DNA from: a virus
IMG/VR virus record: IMGVR_UViG_3300002460_000087
Span: 1-38,756 of that record
Strand: one strand, 5' to 3'
Length of the DNA stretch: 38,756 nucleotides
The translations under genes were made by a program, and so were the position numbers. The notes beneath the pieces were generated by a model that saw only the letters and a program-made list of their open reading frames with translations, was not told the DNA's origin and ran no database searches. Of the stretch, positions 1 to 8,471 are shown in pieces (the stretch's first letter is position 1; the number at the start of each line of letters is the position of its first letter).

Positions 1-235
1 AAACAAATGCGCCATCGCATTCATCGGCTACCGCGGCGAAGATCAGCGTCGAGCCGCCCGCCCCACCCCAGTCGTTTGTCGCACGCACGCACCCCGTCTC
101 CACAATCATCGGCGTGAGGCACTTGCGCGCGTGTGCAACCAGCAACTCGAAACCTTGCGAGCGATCCATCGCGACTCGCAGGTGCGGATTCAATTCTCCG
201 TTTCGAGTCAACGCAATCATTTCGTCGATTCGCAT
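1..235 (-). CDS. Class I SAM-dependent methyltransferase-like protein, 3' end outside window
   Basis: Partial gene running off the left edge. Its ATG lies inside the last 19 bases of the upstream GT9 gene, so the two are probably translationally coupled. The visible 78 residues include IVETGCVR followed by DWGGAGGSTLIF. This resembles the 'VETG.R...DW.G.G.ST' opening of small phage and bacterial SAM methyltransferases that sit beside glycosyltransferases (known from the family). The remaining SAM-binding and catalytic motifs are not visible. It lies last in a run of virion and sugar-transfer genes, which suggests sugar or glycan methylation, but that is inference. Some other Rossmann-like protein is possible. 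Confidence 0.5.
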   Translation of the reverse strand, partial: MRIDEMIALTRNGELNPHLRVAMDRSQGFELLVAHARKCLTPMIVETGCVRATNDWGGAGGSTLIFAAVADECDGAFV

Positions 236-1413
236 AGCATCGCCCTCGCTCTATCCAGGACGGCAGACGACCGAAGCCTCTGTAAGGCTTCGCAGCCTAC
301 TTCGCACGCCGACCGTCGATACTCGCCTCGCCAATGACAGCCAACGCACGGGACATCGGAGACATCAGAAGCAACGAACTCGACGGACGGAGTATACTCG
401 AATCCGCCGCCCTTCATGGTCGGTCCAACGATGCAGAGAAACGGAACGTCTAGCGTCCCGGCAACGTGCGCTGGCCCTGAGTCCAAACCGATACACAACT
501 TGGCGCGGATCATCGCTTCGCAGACGTGCGCCCACGGTCGACCGACGTGCTGTGTGTATGATGGCATTCTCGGCATCTCGTGCGGAACGAACATCGCTGG
601 CGACCAACCGTCTTTTAGAAGCGAGTCATAGAGGTCCATCCAATAATTCAGCGGCCACATCCTGCAATCGTGATTGGCTTTCGGAAACAACGCCACCAGA
701 TTACTAGGTAGAGATTCCGCCCATGCGACCGCCTCTGATCCGCCGCCCACGAACTTCGGTCGCCGTGGGTTTACAGTTGCACCAATCGCCCGTGCTCTTA
801 CATCGGCCCTCGCCACGCGACCATGCTGGGTAAGCTCGTACTGATAGGAGTGCGAGTAATCCACCAATGGGGCGTTGTAGTTATCGATCACGCGGCACCC
901 GAACAGATCCAGAATCTCCGCCCTGCCACCAGTCGCCTTGAACACAACGCGGTCATCTCCAGCGGCAACTTGGGCCAGAATTACAGCATCACCTACGCCG
1001 TGGTAGGTCATGTTGCAGACGATCGCACCGGGCGGCAACGGAGGATCGCAAACGTCGCACGCCTCGATCACCAACGCCTCATAGTTCAGCAGACCAGTCG
1101 CCTCAGCACCCCACGCCAGCAGCTTCGTCCACATCCTTGATTTTGCGTTCTCCTTCAACTCGGCCGCCAGCATTGGTACGTTCGCGCGGGACCAAGCGAC
1201 GACATTGTCGTTCATCTTCTTCATCGTCGCGTCGCAACCACCGCACGGCGCAACGTGGAATTGCTCCCAAATGATTCTCTTGAGTTCGTCGCCGGGGAGT
1301 TTCACCGGCCTCACCCTGACCGGCGGGGCGACCCTTGGATTTGGTAGAGGTAGCCCGGCCCATCTTGCTTCTCGCCGTGCTTTACGGTTTGCTTCCTGTT
1401 CCTGCGTAATCAT
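217..1413 (-). CDS. Glycosyltransferase family 9 (heptosyltransferase-like)
   Basis: 398 residues. I chose the ATG at 1413 because it forms an ATGA overlap with the stop of the upstream gene; an in-frame GTG lies two codons earlier. The C-terminal half has the GT9 signature: 'GLDSGPAHVAGT' near residues 309-320, followed by 'VGPT' about ten residues later. In the family this segment contacts the nucleotide-sugar. The N-terminal half carries a CGGC pair (about residues 57-60) followed by an MN motif, a cysteine-containing leader I do not recognise with confidence. GT9 enzymes normally transfer heptose or related sugars to lipopolysaccharide. In a virion-gene operon the acceptor is unknown: host surface glycan or the phage's own structural proteins are both possible. 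Confidence 0.82.
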   Translation of the reverse strand: MITQEQEANRKARREARWAGLPLPNPRVAPPVRVRPVKLPGDELKRIIWEQFHVAPCGGCDATMKKMNDNVVAWSRANVPMLAAELKENAKSRMWTKLLAWGAEATGLLNYEALVIEACDVCDPPLPPGAIVCNMTYHGVGDAVILAQVAAGDDRVVFKATGGRAEILDLFGCRVIDNYNAPLVDYSHSYQYELTQHGRVARADVRARAIGATVNPRRPKFVGGGSEAVAWAESLPSNLVALFPKANHDCRMWPLNYWMDLYDSLLKDGWSPAMFVPHEMPRMPSYTQHVGRPWAHVCEAMIRAKLCIGLDSGPAHVAGTLDVPFLCIVGPTMKGGGFEYTPSVEFVASDVSDVPCVGCHWRGEYRRSACEVGCEALQRLRSSAVLDRARAMLCESTK

Positions 1414-2006
1414 CCGCACAATCCAGTCCCAACAAGATCACAGTTTGGCATGTCAGGTTCCCAACCGGGACACCAAATCTCAAGCGTAGCTACGCCAAAA
1501 CAACTCGGATCAGTAGTGTCGAGATTGAACTCACCGGCTGCGATGGAGGCTTTCGCCCAGTAGAGCTTGCAGTCCGAGCCGCTGCTTATCTTGCACCACG
1601 CTTGCCCATTGATGCGGCATTCCAAGTCGATAGCACCAGTTACAGTGTCGCAACAGGCAAGCTCGATAAGCGGGCTGTGCGGGTTGGCACACAGCATTGT
1701 CGGCGTCCACGTCCAGTACCTCAGAATCGCTAAGCCACCGCAAGGCTGAGTTCCTGGAATAGTTCCGGGATCTTGCTCTGTAAAACTGCCGGGATAATTG
1801 GCGAATGTCGTGCAAGGATCTCCAGGGTTACGAACTCCTTGAAACAGTACACGAGCTGACGGCGACGCACAGATCGAATCGCAATTACAGGTCACGCCAG
1901 GACAGCAGCATCGCCGGTACGCCTCAAGACTCGCCGCCGTGGCGCGGATCAGCATTCCGTTCTGACGGAATAGCAAGCCGTTGTTTCGTCGTACCAAGCC
2001 GACCAT
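1410..2006 (-). CDS. Cysteine-rich hypothetical virion protein
   Basis: 198 residues starting at an ATG whose A is the last base of the upstream TAA stop (TAATG), a typical termination-reinitiation junction. An upstream in-frame start would add an Arg-rich extension that is antisense-like and unlikely. The protein is unusually Cys-rich, with a CCCPG segment near residue 30, then CNCDSIC, CCDT and several isolated cysteines. Disulfides or metal binding are therefore possible. It also has many Gly, Pro, Trp and Thr residues of the kind found in extracellular beta-rich proteins. It directly follows the 639-residue structural candidate and precedes GT9. I do not recognise the family; a small tail or spike component is inferred from position only. 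Confidence 0.6.
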   Translation of the reverse strand: MVGLVRRNNGLLFRQNGMLIRATAASLEAYRRCCCPGVTCNCDSICASPSARVLFQGVRNPGDPCTTFANYPGSFTEQDPGTIPGTQPCGGLAILRYWTWTPTMLCANPHSPLIELACCDTVTGAIDLECRINGQAWCKISSGSDCKLYWAKASIAAGEFNLDTTDPSCFGVATLEIWCPGWEPDMPNCDLVGTGLCG

Positions 2007-3925
2007 TATCCGCTCGCGCCTCCCGATTCGCACTGCTCGTCGGTTGTGCAAGCCACGTTCGATTCGACTTCTGCGCCGCAGTTGCCGAAGTGGATGCGTC
2101 GTTGTTTTGTTTGGTAGATGCACACCCCATCGTCGGCGACGTCAATGACAAACCAATCGTCTTCCAGCGTGATGCTCTTTGTAACCTTGACAGGCACCGC
2201 ACATGCAACACGAGCTGTCTCCGGGTAGTATTCCAGGTCCAGGAACGCCGCGCAGTTCGTTTGCTCGCCGCTTCCATCCGGCGTTGTAGATCCTGGACGC
2301 AGCCGGAATTCAGTAATCCTCGCAACTGTCTCCAGTCGGAACGTGTCCATTGTCTTCGTCACCGGGACTTTGCAAAGTTCCACATACGCTTCTTGCTCGT
2401 CGTATGTTTCGACGTAGCAGCCTGTCGGAACCTGGTACTCATCGACCTGCGCCGTGACTTGGTAATTCGTCATGAGTTTGACCAAGTGCGGTTCGATCTC
2501 AATCACCCTGTAACGCAACAAACTATCATCCCATACCGCAGTCCATTCATCGCCGAGACGACCGGCATGGTTGTTGTAGATTTCCAGCGGGAACATGCCG
2601 GCTGGAATCGCTTGGCTGTTCGGCCACGCATCTAGTCCCGTTGCAGATGTCGCGTAAAAGTCAATCTTGCAATTGTGCGCTGGGAGCGTGCTTTTGATGT
2701 GGATCGGAAGTTGGTCCGATTCCTTAACGTAGTACCGCATGTTTTCATTAGTCGCTTCATCCTCGATGTCGTTGTCGAACACCGCCCAGCCTTGCGCGCC
2801 GGTGACCATGCGGGGGTACTCGCCAGCCATGTAGCGAACTTTGAGAATGCTCGTCCCTCCACCGCCTTCGTCCGCAACGCAAGGCGACGAATATGTCTGC
2901 CCTTCGTACGGTGGCGGCGCGAAGTTTAGGTCATTTGGATTTGTCTGTGAATGACAGCCGCTTCCGCACGACGTCGTTTGCGTCCACGTCCCGCTGGTGA
3001 AGGTCCACCCCGCAACACCGTCACATCCGCCGCCGCCTTGCGACCGTGTCCACAGATTCGGCGGATAGTCCGCGTTGGCGTGCCCAGTGAGTTGCACGAC
3101 CTCTACCAGCACGTCTTGATCCGGCGCAGCAGCAGCTCGATCCTCAAGTGTCCTGAACGCAAAGCCAGCAGATAACTCTTGGCACTCTTTCACGATCCAA
3201 AAGTAGGGCGTCGGCCAGCCCATCGCAGTCGCCGTGACCGGGTCGAAGATGTAATCGGCAATCCCCTCGCAGCCCTTCACGGCCCCGAACCATCGCTTGT
3301 CGGCAAATACGACGCGATCAACTGTTCCCGCCAGCGGCCCAGCCGTGCCGACCTTGGCTGTGATGATCACATCGGCGAATCCGATCGTTAGCCCACCGAT
3401 AGTTTCTCGCGTGCGATCCTCCAACATCGTGAAGACGATCGTGGCTTCGCTGATACCTTCATCGATCAGCATGTAGTTAATCAGCTTGCCATTGCTGTCG
3501 TACAGTTCGTCGATCTTCTCGCCCAGATCTTCAGGATGACCTTTGCCGCCAACGGCATAACCTGGATTCTGCCGCACCCGCCAGTCCACGTCCGCAGGAC
3601 TGGGATTGGTAGTTTGAAGCGGCAAGAGCGCCTGATACACCTGGGCTACGCGATAGGTTCCAGGCTTGCGTTTCCCGTATGGCTTGGCAACCGAAAGACC
3701 GGGCTTGTCCGCGTTCCCTTCTTCATAGTCGATGAACTTGCTAATCCGCGGATCGAACCCGCGGCAGACGACGTAATTGTCCTCCGTGTCCTCCTTCGCA
3801 ACTTGGACGATCGCGCTGTACGGGAAAACCCCAGCGATTTGCAACGCCGCATTCCCGCCCGACATCGGATGGAATGGCGGCGGCATCCGAAAGCCGGGCG
3901 TGGGGTTCTTCCGCTTGCGGAACAT
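2006..3925 (-). CDS. Large hypothetical structural protein (tail/spike candidate)
   Basis: 639 residues from the ATG at 3925, beginning MFRKRKNPTPGF. A longer open frame continues upstream to 4270, but that part is a low-complexity Arg/His/Pro frame antiphase to the Ser-Pro repeats of the upstream gene, so I exclude it. The protein has many Gly, Asp, Thr and Tyr residues, a Gly/Cys-rich middle (GGGGCDG, then CGSGCHS around residues 305-330) and no membrane segment. Its stop overlaps the next start (TAATG). Position among tail-region genes suggests a fibre, spike or baseplate-like protein. No family was recognised; the DPVTATAMGWPTPYFW segment might help profile searches. Confidence 0.65.
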   Translation of the reverse strand: MFRKRKNPTPGFRMPPPFHPMSGGNAALQIAGVFPYSAIVQVAKEDTEDNYVVCRGFDPRISKFIDYEEGNADKPGLSVAKPYGKRKPGTYRVAQVYQALLPLQTTNPSPADVDWRVRQNPGYAVGGKGHPEDLGEKIDELYDSNGKLINYMLIDEGISEATIVFTMLEDRTRETIGGLTIGFADVIITAKVGTAGPLAGTVDRVVFADKRWFGAVKGCEGIADYIFDPVTATAMGWPTPYFWIVKECQELSAGFAFRTLEDRAAAAPDQDVLVEVVQLTGHANADYPPNLWTRSQGGGGCDGVAGWTFTSGTWTQTTSCGSGCHSQTNPNDLNFAPPPYEGQTYSSPCVADEGGGGTSILKVRYMAGEYPRMVTGAQGWAVFDNDIEDEATNENMRYYVKESDQLPIHIKSTLPAHNCKIDFYATSATGLDAWPNSQAIPAGMFPLEIYNNHAGRLGDEWTAVWDDSLLRYRVIEIEPHLVKLMTNYQVTAQVDEYQVPTGCYVETYDEQEAYVELCKVPVTKTMDTFRLETVARITEFRLRPGSTTPDGSGEQTNCAAFLDLEYYPETARVACAVPVKVTKSITLEDDWFVIDVADDGVCIYQTKQRRIHFGNCGAEVESNVACTTDEQCESGGASG

Positions 3926-3929
3926 GGCA

Positions 3930-4230
3930 TTACGTCGCGGACGGCGAACTCGAAGGTGACGTTGACGGCGAGTCGGACGGACTGGTCGAGGGCGACGTTG
4001 ACGGGGAAGTGGACGGTGACGTTGACGGCGAGTCGGATACGGAACTCGACGGTGAATGTGACGGAGATGTCGACGGGCTGCTCGATGGCGAACTCGACCG
4101 ACTGGATGATGGACTGGTCGACTTAGATGTCGAGGGCGACGACGAGGGCGATGTCGAAGGAGAACTCGATGTCGACGCGGACGGCGAGGTCGAAGGCGAT
4201 GACGATACCGAAGCCGATGGCGAACTCGAA
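3930..4230. repeat. Ser/Pro codon repeat, C-terminal tail
   Basis: Low-complexity 12-base cycles of GACGGCGA- and GTTGACGG-type encoding SPST-like repeats. The first 30 bases match the end of the 11484-12056 gene with one mismatch, including synonymous positions, so they share recent ancestry. Confidence 0.75.
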
Positions 4231-4547
4231 GCCTCGTCTCGGACTGACTGCGTAAGGAGGTTCGTCTCAATATTGAAGATATAGCGGTTTTTCAGAACGC
4301 CACGAATCATGTCCGCTGATGCGGTTTTGATAATCACAAGTTTGCCGGGACGATCCGCGGCCGGCAGATCGTTGTAAACTGTCCAGAACTTTTCGAGGAA
4401 CGCAAAAATGATGTCGCGAATATCGCCTGTACTTGCGTCGGCCTCAGCCGCCGTAAGTTCTGGGAACGTCCCCAATGGAACGGTGATGTACGTCCCGTCC
4501 TCAGTCCAATTCGTTAACCATACGCCTGGTGTCTTGTCGAAAGCCAT
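3930..4547 (-). CDS. Virion protein with C-terminal Ser/Pro/Thr repeat tail
   Basis: 205 residues. The ATG at 4547 (MAFDKTPGVW) follows a purine-rich AGGGAG ribosome site; longer starts lack one. Residues 1-105 form a compact mixed domain. Residues from about 106 to the end are almost pure Ser, Pro, Thr and Ala in SPST-like four-residue steps, ending SPSAT. Such tails behave as extended, possibly O-glycosylated stalks in other proteins (family knowledge about mucin-like sequence; glycosylation here is inference). The last 30 coding bases are nearly identical to the end of the gene at 11484-12056, which implies a copied module. It sits between the coiled-coil protein and the 639-residue structural candidate. 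Confidence 0.75.
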   Translation of the reverse strand: MAFDKTPGVWLTNWTEDGTYITVPLGTFPELTAAEADASTGDIRDIIFAFLEKFWTVYNDLPAADRPGKLVIIKTASADMIRGVLKNRYIFNIETNLLTQSVRDEASSSPSASVSSSPSTSPSASTSSSPSTSPSSSPSTSKSTSPSSSRSSSPSSSPSTSPSHSPSSSVSDSPSTSPSTSPSTSPSTSPSDSPSTSPSSSPSAT

Positions 4548-4560
4548 TTGAATTCTCCCT

Positions 4561-6786
4561 TTAAGGTGTAACCCAGCCGCCGCCAGCATCCCCTAGTCCA
4601 GTCGTCAACTGAGTAAGCGCCTCGAAATTCGGCGGAACATCATCGCGCCGTTCAACGAAACCGTACAGGCCGACGAGGATCTTGTTGCGTTCGTCGAGTT
4701 GATAGGCCATCAGGCGCATGCACTCCTCGTGCGTTTGCGTCAGACCTGCAAGACGCTGAACCGCCACGCTCATCTTTTCGACGATGATGTGATTCTTCTG
4801 CTCGACCAGAATAGCGGCCTTTTGCATTGTTGCCGAAGCGTACCGCTCCTTCCCTGCAATGACGCCATTCACGGCATCTTGAAGCAAACCCAGTAACCGC
4901 TCTCGTTCAGAAACCGCGATTCGGGATACGTCTTGGCTGGCGGCATGTTGACGGTCAATTCCGGCCAAATGCTGAGATTGGATTTGTTGCACTTGCTCGA
5001 AAAGCCTATCCCGCTGGCCGGCGTTCGACTGAGTAACCGACTGACGAAGGTTCTGAAGTCTTGCCGCTTCTTCGGTCAGCAATTGCTTGATGTTGCGAGT
5101 GGCCTCGTAAAGTTGCGATTGGAGCGAAGCATTGAGCCTGGTGTTCGCTTCTCGCACGGCATAAAGCCCCTGCCGTCCGGAGATCGTACGGTCGCGAACA
5201 CCCAACAGCAATTGGTATTGGCCGGTGATCGTCGTGGCTTGGAATCGCCACACTTCCTGCTGAACCGCATTCAGCCGATCGATGCCGGACATGGTTCTGT
5301 CGCGAGCGCTTTGGAGCAGGCCGAATCGGTTGGTTAGCTGCGAGACGTTGCTTCGCAAAACCTCTTGCTTGACCGTGTGCAAGCGATCCTCTCCATTCAA
5401 CAGGCGATCCCGCATCGACACTTGCTTGTCATAAACGCGATGCTGATTCTCCAACTTCTCGCGCATCAAGCGATCGTTCAGGGCCGCAATCTCTTGGTCT
5501 CGGTCCCGAGTATTTCGCTCCGTGATGTCCGCCGCGACGGCGCTGGAGTAAAGCCCACGATCCGTCAGCATCTGCAACTGCTGTGAAAGTGTCGCGGCGA
5601 AATTCTCGTTGATCCTCGCCAGTTCCGTCGCCCCCAGGTCGACCAGAAAGCCCGTGGCCGTGCTGGCGTGAGTGACGTACTCGGGCTCCAAGTTGTCAAG
5701 TTCCACGTCGTATTCCACGACATGGCTGCTCAGAGCACTGTTCGATGCCGTACGTTCGGCATCCAGTTCTGTCGCAATGCTCGTATAGTCGGACTCCAGC
5801 AGATCCAGCGTTGTTCCGTAGTCGGCAGCGAAGTCACCGAGCGCAGTCGTGCCGGACGAAAGCAACGCATCAACCTCCGTGTTCATGCTGTCATACTCGC
5901 CCTGCAAGCCATCCAGAACGGCATCGATTGCCGACGTCACGTCTGCTATGTCCGTGTTGGCGGACGCCAGAAGTGCATCGAGTTCGAGAGCGTAGTCTTC
6001 GTACTGCAATTCCAAGGCGTCCAGGTGTACCGTTTGATTTGCCGCGAAGGCCGACAGATCGGTGTCGGACTGAGCGAGGAGCGTCTCGATCTCGATCAAG
6101 TGCGATGTGTAAGCGATCTCCAATTCAGCCAGCTTGGCAGCAAGGTCCGCCAAAAACGTCGCAAGGTATCCACTCTGATCTGTCAGTAAGGACTCAATCG
6201 TCGTCGTACTGGCGGCGACATTCGTCTCCAAGTCGCCGAGCTTGGCGTCCATCTCTGTTAGCTTTGTGGTCGCCTCGGCCGCATCGAGGACAAGCTGAGT
6301 CTCGCTTGAATCGATCAAAGCGTCGACTTCGTCCATGTACGTTTCGAGATTACCCAAGTACAGGTTTAGATGTGCTGCGTGGTTTTCCGACTGTTGCTCG
6401 AACTGGTCGTGACTTGTTTCGAGCATGGTACACCAACTGTCAATGACGTCGTTGTACCGAGTCGTGTTATTGGTATCCGCGATGTTTTTCTGCCGAACAT
6501 ATTCTTCCAGAAGCGACTGAAGGATCATCCAGTTCTGAAGCGACTGGCGAGTCATCGAGTAGTAGGGCGTCGGGGGAACCGTAGTGGCGTCGTAAGTGAT
6601 ATCGGTAATCTGCCACCCCTGCGCGACGAGCCAACCAACAGAATCGGAAGGAATCTGCGTGATGTTCTGAGTCACCCACCATGCCGGCGAGTAGGGAGTG
6701 CCCTGGAGTTCATGGGCGATTGCATACTGGCCACACGGTTGTTCCGGGACTGGATGACCAGTTGTTTCTGGTACTGGATCGGCCAT
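4561..6786 (-). CDS. Long coiled-coil virion protein
   Basis: 741 residues from an ATG preceded by GGAG at six-base spacing. After a roughly 90-residue N-terminal domain with Trp and Tyr, the region from about 100 to 400 shows repeated Leu/Ala/Asp/Glu blocks with LETYMDEVDALI- and LDALLASANTDI-type cycles. Residues 400-690 are rich in Gln, Arg and Leu (e.g. RDRTMSGIDRLNAVQQEVWR, with related copies around it). Both regions look like long helical coiled coil built by internal duplication. There are no obvious membrane segments. It could be a fibre shank, an internal ejected protein or a very short length-determining protein. A classical tape measure is unlikely given its size and its place after the nozzle-like gene. 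Confidence 0.68.
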   Translation of the reverse strand: MADPVPETTGHPVPEQPCGQYAIAHELQGTPYSPAWWVTQNITQIPSDSVGWLVAQGWQITDITYDATTVPPTPYYSMTRQSLQNWMILQSLLEEYVRQKNIADTNNTTRYNDVIDSWCTMLETSHDQFEQQSENHAAHLNLYLGNLETYMDEVDALIDSSETQLVLDAAEATTKLTEMDAKLGDLETNVAASTTTIESLLTDQSGYLATFLADLAAKLAELEIAYTSHLIEIETLLAQSDTDLSAFAANQTVHLDALELQYEDYALELDALLASANTDIADVTSAIDAVLDGLQGEYDSMNTEVDALLSSGTTALGDFAADYGTTLDLLESDYTSIATELDAERTASNSALSSHVVEYDVELDNLEPEYVTHASTATGFLVDLGATELARINENFAATLSQQLQMLTDRGLYSSAVAADITERNTRDRDQEIAALNDRLMREKLENQHRVYDKQVSMRDRLLNGEDRLHTVKQEVLRSNVSQLTNRFGLLQSARDRTMSGIDRLNAVQQEVWRFQATTITGQYQLLLGVRDRTISGRQGLYAVREANTRLNASLQSQLYEATRNIKQLLTEEAARLQNLRQSVTQSNAGQRDRLFEQVQQIQSQHLAGIDRQHAASQDVSRIAVSERERLLGLLQDAVNGVIAGKERYASATMQKAAILVEQKNHIIVEKMSVAVQRLAGLTQTHEECMRLMAYQLDERNKILVGLYGFVERRDDVPPNFEALTQLTTGLGDAGGGWVTP

Positions 6787-6788
6787 GA

Positions 6789-7880
6789 CTATCTCCAATT
6801 ACCGCTGAGAGTCGCTTCGATCGAAGAACTTTCGTAGGCCCAACTGCCTTCGCTGGATAGCCATAATACCACAAAAGCCGCTCGCACCCGCGGATACGAC
6901 CGATGCGACCGCCCCGCCGACCAAGTTCCTGTGGCAGACACGTAGCTCGAATAGCTGCCGCCGGCCAATGCCGCCGTGATCGCGGCCTTGCCATTGGCCG
7001 CCGCCGCCTCGGCCGTGTCGCCCGTCACCAGCCGCCACGTCACGTCGGCGCTGCCTGCGGCGATATTCCCGTGCAAGTGCAGAACTCGCCCGAAACTGTT
7101 GGCTTGCCCGAGCTGCAACGGACCAATCAAAACATGGCTGTCCGTCTCGGACCTGTCGAACGGCCAGAACTGCTGGCGAGCCGTGTCGTAGAACCAGGAC
7201 GGGGCGTCCGTCAAGTGAATGTAAACGCCGCGATCGGCGTGATTGTAGTCCAGCACGCAAGCGGCATCGACCACACCGGTCAATTCTTCCGGGATGCGAT
7301 CTTCCGATACGGGAGCCAAACCGCTTCCGTCCGCGCCCACCGAGTACAAGCCATGCGACGAGAGGAAGTAAACAGTGTCGTGGTTCACGCACCACGCACT
7401 CGCTCCGACAATCCCGATTTCATCGCTGACTCGCCGCAGGGCTCCCGTCGCCGGGTCGCCAGACAACACCCAGACTTCGCCGGCCGTGAAGCAGAGCAGG
7501 TAGGCGTCTTTGTGCGGAACGACGGTTACGACGTCACCGCCAACGGCATCGGCCAGCGACAGTTGCAGGAGAATCGGGCGTCGCGTATCGGAAATGTCGG
7601 TACTCAACGATGTGTCCGCAGCGTCCCCCTGGCGAGCCGCCGTGATCGCATTGTCGGCGAAAGTGATCGCGCGATCGCGATAGACTGGATCGGCCTTGGT
7701 TCCCGCCGCTTGAGCAACCCAGGAGCCGCCTCGAAGGCGATTGGTCAAGGAGTCCTCAAGCCGTACGTTCATGCCCCAAGGCGATGGGAACGGCCCCTTG
7801 CCGAAAGTCGAATCACGATTCCCGAAGCGTCTCACAACGCCTGTCAGCGGGAACTGAAGATCCAACGTCTTGCGGCGCAT
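6789..7880 (-). CDS. Tail nozzle / DNA-stabilisation-like beta-propeller protein
   Basis: 363 residues from the ATG at 7880, which follows a GGGAG site and leaves a 13-base gap to the upstream gene; longer starts would overlap it heavily. The sequence has successive beta-hairpin units, such as DAYLLCFTAGEVWVLSG, GIVGASAWCVNHDTVYFLSS and HGLYSVGADGSG. That pattern recalls the propeller-like nozzle or packaged-DNA stabilisation proteins of podoviruses (T7 gp12 or P22 gp10 type). The resemblance is in pattern only, and I cannot claim homology without a profile search. It lies two bases before the coiled-coil gene and downstream of the glycosyltransferase cluster. No signal peptide or membrane segment is visible. 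Confidence 0.58.
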   Translation of the reverse strand: MRRKTLDLQFPLTGVVRRFGNRDSTFGKGPFPSPWGMNVRLEDSLTNRLRGGSWVAQAAGTKADPVYRDRAITFADNAITAARQGDAADTSLSTDISDTRRPILLQLSLADAVGGDVVTVVPHKDAYLLCFTAGEVWVLSGDPATGALRRVSDEIGIVGASAWCVNHDTVYFLSSHGLYSVGADGSGLAPVSEDRIPEELTGVVDAACVLDYNHADRGVYIHLTDAPSWFYDTARQQFWPFDRSETDSHVLIGPLQLGQANSFGRVLHLHGNIAAGSADVTWRLVTGDTAEAAAANGKAAITAALAGGSYSSYVSATGTWSAGRSHRSYPRVRAAFVVLWLSSEGSWAYESSSIEATLSGNWR

Positions 7881-7893
7881 CGGCGAGAACTCC

Positions 7894-8433
7894 CTAAGTT
7901 TCGTCCCGCGGGGCAACAATGTCCATCGCATCGAACTGGACTGCATATCGTTCCAACAGCGCCTCGTCGTGACCCTTGAACGGGTCGCCTCCTGCGTCAA
8001 TCACCCGTAATTTGTCGCGGTACTCTTCTGGCACCCAGTGCTGATAGCGAGGAACCACGAGGATTATTCTGTCTGCCCACTGATACAGCATGTCGCGAGT
8101 TTTGCGGCTGGTCGTGGTCATCCCAGCCGCAAGCGTTTCGTGCCCAAACTTTTTTTTCAGTAACCACGCCAGCACTACGCTCCGGCTGTTTCCCTTCTGA
8201 CACAGACACAGCACCTTCATTTGGTTGCCCCCTTTTGCTATCTGGACATTTTTGCCAGCCTCTACAAATCCCTCTATGTCAAACTTCGTTCCATGCCCAG
8301 TTTGGATGCGATAGATGCGTCTCTTGGAGTCCCATTCACGTTTTTCAACTTCAATCACATCTCCTTTTTTTGCCGAAAACGCACACTGGGGTTCCGACGC
8401 TATGTCTTTGGTAGCTACTAATCGTACGCTCAT
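7894..8433 (-). CDS. Low-molecular-weight tyrosine-phosphatase-like protein with N-terminal extra domain
   Basis: 179 residues. Residues 72-179 start MKVLCLCQKGNSRS, which contains the phosphatase P-loop CX5R (C78 to R84). Near the end GGDPFKGHDEALLERY contains the Asp-Pro-Phe general-acid motif of low-molecular-weight phosphatases (D150). Both catalytic elements are therefore present. Residues 1-71 form a small separate basic domain (KKGDVIEVEKREWD) that reads in frame into the phosphatase. An internal ATG at 8220 has its own strong AGGGGG ribosome site, so a second 108-residue product is likely. Relatives dephosphorylate tyrosine-phosphorylated proteins, often in polysaccharide export systems. 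Its position beside glycosyltransferases fits a glycan-related role, but the substrate is unknown. Confidence 0.68.
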   Translation of the reverse strand: MSVRLVATKDIASEPQCAFSAKKGDVIEVEKREWDSKRRIYRIQTGHGTKFDIEGFVEAGKNVQIAKGGNQMKVLCLCQKGNSRSVVLAWLLKKKFGHETLAAGMTTTSRKTRDMLYQWADRIILVVPRYQHWVPEEYRDKLRVIDAGGDPFKGHDEALLERYAVQFDAMDIVAPRDET

Positions 8434-8471
8434 GGCTTTTCTTTCCTTTGCTGCTGATACCAAAAGTCCGG

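Noticed and set aside
3874-4284. Plus-strand acidic repeat frame and Arg-rich minus frame around the 3930-4230 repeat
   Set aside because: Both are alternate frames of the same 12-base repeat; the minus-strand protein with SPSAT end fits the operon.
4561-6786. Tape-measure protein
   Set aside because: Coiled coil fits, but there are no membrane segments and the gene lies after the nozzle-like gene, not before tail completion genes; length would give a very short tail.
6903-7979. 358-codon plus-strand open frame
   Set aside because: Antisense of the nozzle-like gene; Arg/His-rich content and lack of ribosome site indicate a chance frame in GC-rich DNA.
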